From Candidatus Rubneribacter avistercoris (GTDB lineage: Bacteria > Actinomycetota > Coriobacteriia > Coriobacteriales > Eggerthellaceae): a DNA stretch of 64,000 bases. Under the pieces are notes generated by a model. It saw nothing but the letters and a program-made list of their open reading frames with translations. It was not told the DNA's origin and made no database searches. Within the stretch, counting starts at the first letter, position 1. Each line of letters opens with the position of its first letter. The position numbers and the translations under genes were made by a program. Location: NCBI GenBank assembly GCA_019115845.1, contig DXCU01000052.1:1-64000 (forward strand), given 5' to 3'. Below are positions 61,109 through 64,000 of this stretch, piece after piece.

Positions 61109-61768
61109 ATGAGTGCTGAGGCTACGTTCGCTGTTTCGGGGCAGCATTATCTGTTCAACGTGCAGACGTTTGCGCACGTGGTGTTGGCGTTGGGCGGCGA
61201 TGCGTACCGCTACGCGCTGCGCGACCGCACCACGCAGGACGTCATCGACGACGTTGCCGCAGGGACGAGCCAGCTGGGCGTGCTGTTCCAAACCTCCGAC
61301 ACGGCTGATGAGCTGAACACGGTCTTCGAGGCGGCGGGCTTGGAGTTCGTGGAGCTTATCGCGTCGGCGCCGCGCGTGGCGCTGCCGGCGAGCCATCCCA
61401 TGGTGAACGCCGAGAGCCTGACGCTCGAGGACATGGAGGACTACCCGTACGTGTACTTCGACCAGGGGAAGGACGCGCCGGCGGCCTTCGCCGAGGAGGC
61501 GCTGGCGGGCGTGCCGCGCGCCAAGTCCATCGCGTGCACCGACCGCGCGTCGCTTTCCGAACTCATCGTGGCGCTCAACGGCTACACGGTGACGAGCGGC
61601 ATTCTGGTGGGCATCTCCGACGGCGCCAGCCTCAAAACCGTGCCGCTGGACACCGACGTGACGCTGCATCTGGGCTACGTGGTGCGCAAGGGCGAGGAGC
61701 TGGACGAAACGGCCCGGCGCTTCGTGGACACGCTGGAGAAGAACCTGGCAAAATACGCGCGGTTCTAA
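61109..61768 (+). CDS. Free-standing LysR effector-binding domain (no helix-turn-helix)
   Basis: 219 residues. The N-terminus ATFAVSGQHYLFNVQTF lines up with the start of the effector domain of the LysR at 57473-58399 (LRLAVSTQHYAFSVQAF). The remainder (DRTTQDVIDDVAAGTSQLGV, SHPMVNAESLTLEDMEDYPY, LSELIVALNGYTVTSGIL) follows the same fold to its end. The DNA-binding domain is cleanly missing; the start has an AAAGGGG site about nine bases upstream and the frame is intact. It may be a trimmed regulator that competes for ligand or dimerises with full-length LysR proteins, or a recent pseudogene. Confidence 0.8.
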   Translation: MSAEATFAVSGQHYLFNVQTFAHVVLALGGDAYRYALRDRTTQDVIDDVAAGTSQLGVLFQTSDTADELNTVFEAAGLEFVELIASAPRVALPASHPMVNAESLTLEDMEDYPYVYFDQGKDAPAAFAEEALAGVPRAKSIACTDRASLSELIVALNGYTVTSGILVGISDGASLKTVPLDTDVTLHLGYVVRKGEELDETARRFVDTLEKNLAKYARF

Positions 61769-61793
61769 CGCGCTCGCCCACGTCGCGCTTCCC

Positions 61794-61825
61794 AGCGCCC
61801 GACGGCCATCCCGCCGTCGGGCGCT
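61794..61825 (+). terminator. Terminator after the LysR effector gene
   Basis: AGCGCCCGACGGC, loop CATCCC, GCCGTCGGGCGCT: a perfect 13-bp stem followed by TTTCGCGTTT. Confidence 0.85.
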
Positions 61826-61887
61826 TTCGCGTTTGCGGGGCGACGTTGGCAAAACTTCTCGGCGCGGTTCTTCACAACAGTATCCCG

Positions 61888-61951
61888 TTTTGTTCATTGC
61901 AATTGACAAAATTTACCTTTGAGACTACTTTGTCAATTACAATGAACAAAA
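61888..61951. promoter_or_regulatory. 23-bp inverted repeat upstream of the DUF4143-type ATPase gene
   Basis: TTTTGTTCATTGCAATTGAC plus AAA (61888-61910) pairs with the arm at 61929-61951 (one mismatch). Each arm is itself partly palindromic (TTGTTCATTG/CAATTGACAA). The right arm ends 3 bp before the GGAGG ribosome site, so a protein bound here, or an RNA hairpin, would block initiation. Confidence 0.75.
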
Positions 61952-61963
61952 TTGGAGGTTATC

Positions 61964-63220
61964 ATGATCGAACGCCCTCTTTATCTCGATAGAATTCGTC
62001 CATTTATTGGGAAACCTGTCATTAAAATCGTGACGGGCGTTCGTCGGTCAGGCAAATCGACGTTGCTCAAGCTCGTGCAGGCCGAACTTAAGCAGCAAGG
62101 TGTTCCTCATAGCCGCATTTTGGACATCAATTTTGAGGCATACTCGAATCGCCGATTGAAAGATGCGGACGAATTGTACGAGCACGTTGCGCATTGGATA
62201 CAGAGTTCGGATGGCGATGCCGGCTTACGGTATCTGTTCTTTGATGAAATTCAGGAGGTCGAAGGTTGGGAGCGCCTTATTCCCGGCTTGTTGGCGGAGT
62301 TCGACGTTGATGTGTATCTGACCGGTTCGAACGCTCGCTTTCTTTCAAGCGAGTTCGCCACGTACCTCAGCGGACGGTATGTTGAATTCAAAGTGCTTCC
62401 GTTTTCATTTTCCGAATTCGTCCGTTTGCGCTCGAACGGAGGTGACTCGCAGACGATGCAAAAGTTGTTCGATGAGTATCGCGTGCTCGGTGGCTTTCCA
62501 TTTCTGGCGCATCTGGATTACGAGCCCGATCCTTGTCGGGAGTACCTTCTGAGCGTGTACGATACCGTTGTGCTCAAAGACATGGTGGAGCGTGAAAACG
62601 TAAGGGATTCGGCTCTGCTTGGCCAATTGCTGCCGTTCCTCATTGCGAATGTGGGTCATACGTTCAGCGGCCGCAGTATCGAGCGCATGCTGCAAGGGGA
62701 GAACATATTCATTTCAATAGGCTCGGTTCTGAAATACATCCAGGTGGCGTGCGATGCTAACCTTTTCTACCGTGCTTCGCGCGTAGATGTTATGAGCAAG
62801 AAGGTTTTTGCGAGCCAAGAGAAATACTACCTGGTTGACCATGGTTTGCGTGAGGCGGTGTACGGGAGCAACGATCGCAACATCGATCAGGTGTTGGAGA
62901 ATATCGTGTTTTTGGAATTGCTGCGCTATGGCTGGACGGTGACGGTGGGCGACAGGAAAAAAGACGAAGAGTCGGGGGCGTCAGGTTCGCGGGAGATTGA
63001 CTTCGTCGCTTCGAAAGGGTCGCGGAATCTGTTCATCCAAGTGTGCTATTTGTTGGCATCGGAATCAACGATTGAGAGGGAGTTTTCGGCGCTGGAGGGC
63101 TTGCGGAGCGATTTTCCCAAGTACGTTTTGTCGATGGATGAAATCGACAGGAGTCGCAACGGCATCATTCATAAGAACGTGCGGACGTTTTTGCTGGAAG
63201 CGGATGAGATTCTAGCGTGA
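61964..63220 (+). CDS. AAA ATPase with DUF4143-type C-terminus
   Basis: 418 residues. Walker A is TGVRRSGKSTLL; Walker B is YLFFDEIQEVEGWE; LTGSNARFLSSE and LSGRYVEFKVLPFSFSEF are characteristic of the AAA_14/DUF4143 family. The C-terminus (REIDFVASKGSRNLFIQVCY) has a nuclease-like strand pattern with ExD...QxxY spacing. The family is abundant and patchily distributed in gut bacteria; its role is unknown, possibly defence- or mobile-element-linked. ATG 61964 follows GGAGG. It is AT-richer than its neighbours. The 3' end overlaps the convergent flippase gene by 9 bp. Confidence 0.9.
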   Translation: MIERPLYLDRIRPFIGKPVIKIVTGVRRSGKSTLLKLVQAELKQQGVPHSRILDINFEAYSNRRLKDADELYEHVAHWIQSSDGDAGLRYLFFDEIQEVEGWERLIPGLLAEFDVDVYLTGSNARFLSSEFATYLSGRYVEFKVLPFSFSEFVRLRSNGGDSQTMQKLFDEYRVLGGFPFLAHLDYEPDPCREYLLSVYDTVVLKDMVERENVRDSALLGQLLPFLIANVGHTFSGRSIERMLQGENIFISIGSVLKYIQVACDANLFYRASRVDVMSKKVFASQEKYYLVDHGLREAVYGSNDRNIDQVLENIVFLELLRYGWTVTVGDRKKDEESGASGSREIDFVASKGSRNLFIQVCYLLASESTIEREFSALEGLRSDFPKYVLSMDEIDRSRNGIIHKNVRTFLLEADEILA

Positions 63221-64000
63221 TGCTTGTTGATCGTCATCCCAGGCTGCGTGGCGTCCCCTGCCGGCTAGGTCGAACGTTTCCTCGCTGACGGGGGTGTGCG
63301 GGCGGGCGTCCCGCTTCTCGTGCACGCGTTCGCGCCGCTCGCGTTCGGCGCGCACCTCGCTTGGGCGCATCCGGCGGGCCGATGCTTCGTCGGATGCGGG
63401 CGCCTCGTCGGCGCGCTCCTTCGCAAAGCCCATTCTGATGCTGATGTACTCGCTGATCAGCAGCACGAACAGGATGCACATGATGATGAGGTAGCCGATG
63501 ACCGCGCCCGGCAGCCCGGTGAAGTTCACCAGCAGCACGGGCACGAAGAGCGAGAATCCGAACGTGATCAGATACAGGCGCATGACCGACTTCTGGCGCC
63601 GCAGCACGGTGATCACCTGGTACAGAAACTCGATGGCCGCCGTCACGCCGCCCGCCGCCAGCATGATGAAGCACAGCCCGCGGAACTGCTCGAAATCCAG
63701 GCCGTACAAAAAGCTCATCACCGGCAGGCCGACCGACCCCATGATGAGCACCATGACCAAGGTCAGGGCCACCACCATGGCAAACATGGCCACCACGATA
63801 ATGTCGAACTTGCGCCGCTTGGCGGGGTCGTGCCATGCCTCCGCCATGCGGATGGTGAGCGGCTTGTACACGAACCCGGCGGTCAGCAGGATGCCGTGGG
63901 CGGGGAAGTACAGCGCGTTGAAGTACAGCTGGTTGTCGTAGGAGAGCACGCCTTCCATCACGAACTTCGGCATGTTGTCGATGAGGTTGTACATGAACAG
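63212..64000 (-). CDS. Polysaccharide flippase-like membrane protein (Wzx/MATE-type), 5' part beyond the right edge
   Basis: The frame is open to the window edge; about 262 C-terminal residues are visible. Six membrane segments follow a charged loop (YKPLTIRMAEAW), then a hydrophilic tail of about 70 residues (ERADEAPASDEASARRMRPS and onward). The pattern of the helices (FEQFRGLCFIMLAAGGVTAA, SVMRLYLITFGFSLFVPVLL) fits oligosaccharide flippases used for surface polymers. Assignment is tentative because the N-terminal half is missing. The stop overlaps the convergent ATPase gene. Confidence 0.7.
   Translation of the reverse strand: MFMYNLIDNMPKFVMEGVLSYDNQLYFNALYFPAHGILLTAGFVYKPLTIRMAEAWHDPAKRRKFDIIVVAMFAMVVALTLVMVLIMGSVGLPVMSFLYGLDFEQFRGLCFIMLAAGGVTAAIEFLYQVITVLRRQKSVMRLYLITFGFSLFVPVLLVNFTGLPGAVIGYLIIMCILFVLLISEYISIRMGFAKERADEAPASDEASARRMRPSEVRAERERRERVHEKRDARPHTPVSEETFDLAGRGRHAAWDDDQQASR

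Overview
The window is high-GC DNA from an anaerobic actinobacterium, most likely a member of the Eggerthellaceae (Eggerthella, Gordonibacter or a close relative). This is inferred from gene content, not from a marker gene. It holds two molybdopterin oxidoreductase operons, three exported FAD reductases of the fumarate/urocanate-reductase type, two hexahaem c-type lipoproteins, three polytopic membrane proteins ending in a LuxR helix-turn-helix, and many small toxin-antitoxin modules. No rRNA, convincing tRNA or CRISPR array was seen.

Layout. 0-2 kb: a headless type I restriction specificity (HsdS) fragment and an AAA ATPase. 2.3-5.6 kb: a DmsAB-like pair without a membrane anchor. 5.6-12.8 kb: a respiratory neighbourhood with a GntR - slipin - hexahaem cytochrome operon on the minus strand, and a Tat-exported four-cluster Fe-S lipoprotein, an NrfD quinol-oxidising subunit, a Tat-exported FAD reductase and a second hexahaem cytochrome on the plus strand. 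12.9-15.9 kb: a decayed zone with a nonsense-interrupted AlbA/Schlafen-type gene, a slipin remnant and palindromic repeats. 16-25 kb: a membrane LuxR regulator divergent from a tandem winged-helix gene and a six-gene molybdoenzyme operon (catalytic, Fe-S, DmsC-type anchor, TorD, NapG, NapH). 25.5-27.4 kb: a second copy of the AAA ATPase and a nucleotidyltransferase. 28-45.5 kb: housekeeping and transport genes (beta-carbonic anhydrase, rubrerythrin, purine permease, ABC ATPase-permease, M18 aminopeptidase, MFS exporter with MerR regulator, NSS symporter) plus a FAD reductase beside a frameshifted LuxR gene. 45.7-48.4 kb: Phd-Doc and an AlbA-domain regulator, bracketed by the NSS 3' end and a second, diverged copy of that 3' end. 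48.6-54.4 kb: a FAD/FMN reductase with a divergent LuxR regulator, and IMP dehydrogenase. 54.7-59.1 kb: gene remnants and three more toxin-antitoxin-like pairs, one matching the HepT-MntA motifs. 59-64 kb: phenylacetate-CoA-ligase family enzyme, LysR regulators (one reduced to its effector domain), a DUF4143-type ATPase and a partial flippase.

How the genes fit together. The main theme is anaerobic respiration. Menaquinol could be oxidised by the NrfCD-like pair, the DmsC-type anchor or NapGH. Electrons would pass through Fe-S proteins or hexahaem lipoproteins to exported flavin or molybdenum reductases. Membrane LuxR proteins next to the flavoenzymes and the molybdoenzyme operon are probable ligand-responsive regulators. 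The reductase substrates cannot be read from sequence.

Intergenic space is unusually rich in long palindromes. One family (core GACGGGGATAACGTCACC) occurs at four loci in the first 16 kb. A second is a 141-142 bp inverted-repeat element present in three copies, one inverted. A third is a single palindrome of about 178 bp. Several genes are broken or trimmed: hsdS 5' end, the AlbA nonsense codon, a G7 frameshift, slipin, LuxR, NSS and ferric-reductase-like remnants, and a LysR effector domain lacking its helix-turn-helix.
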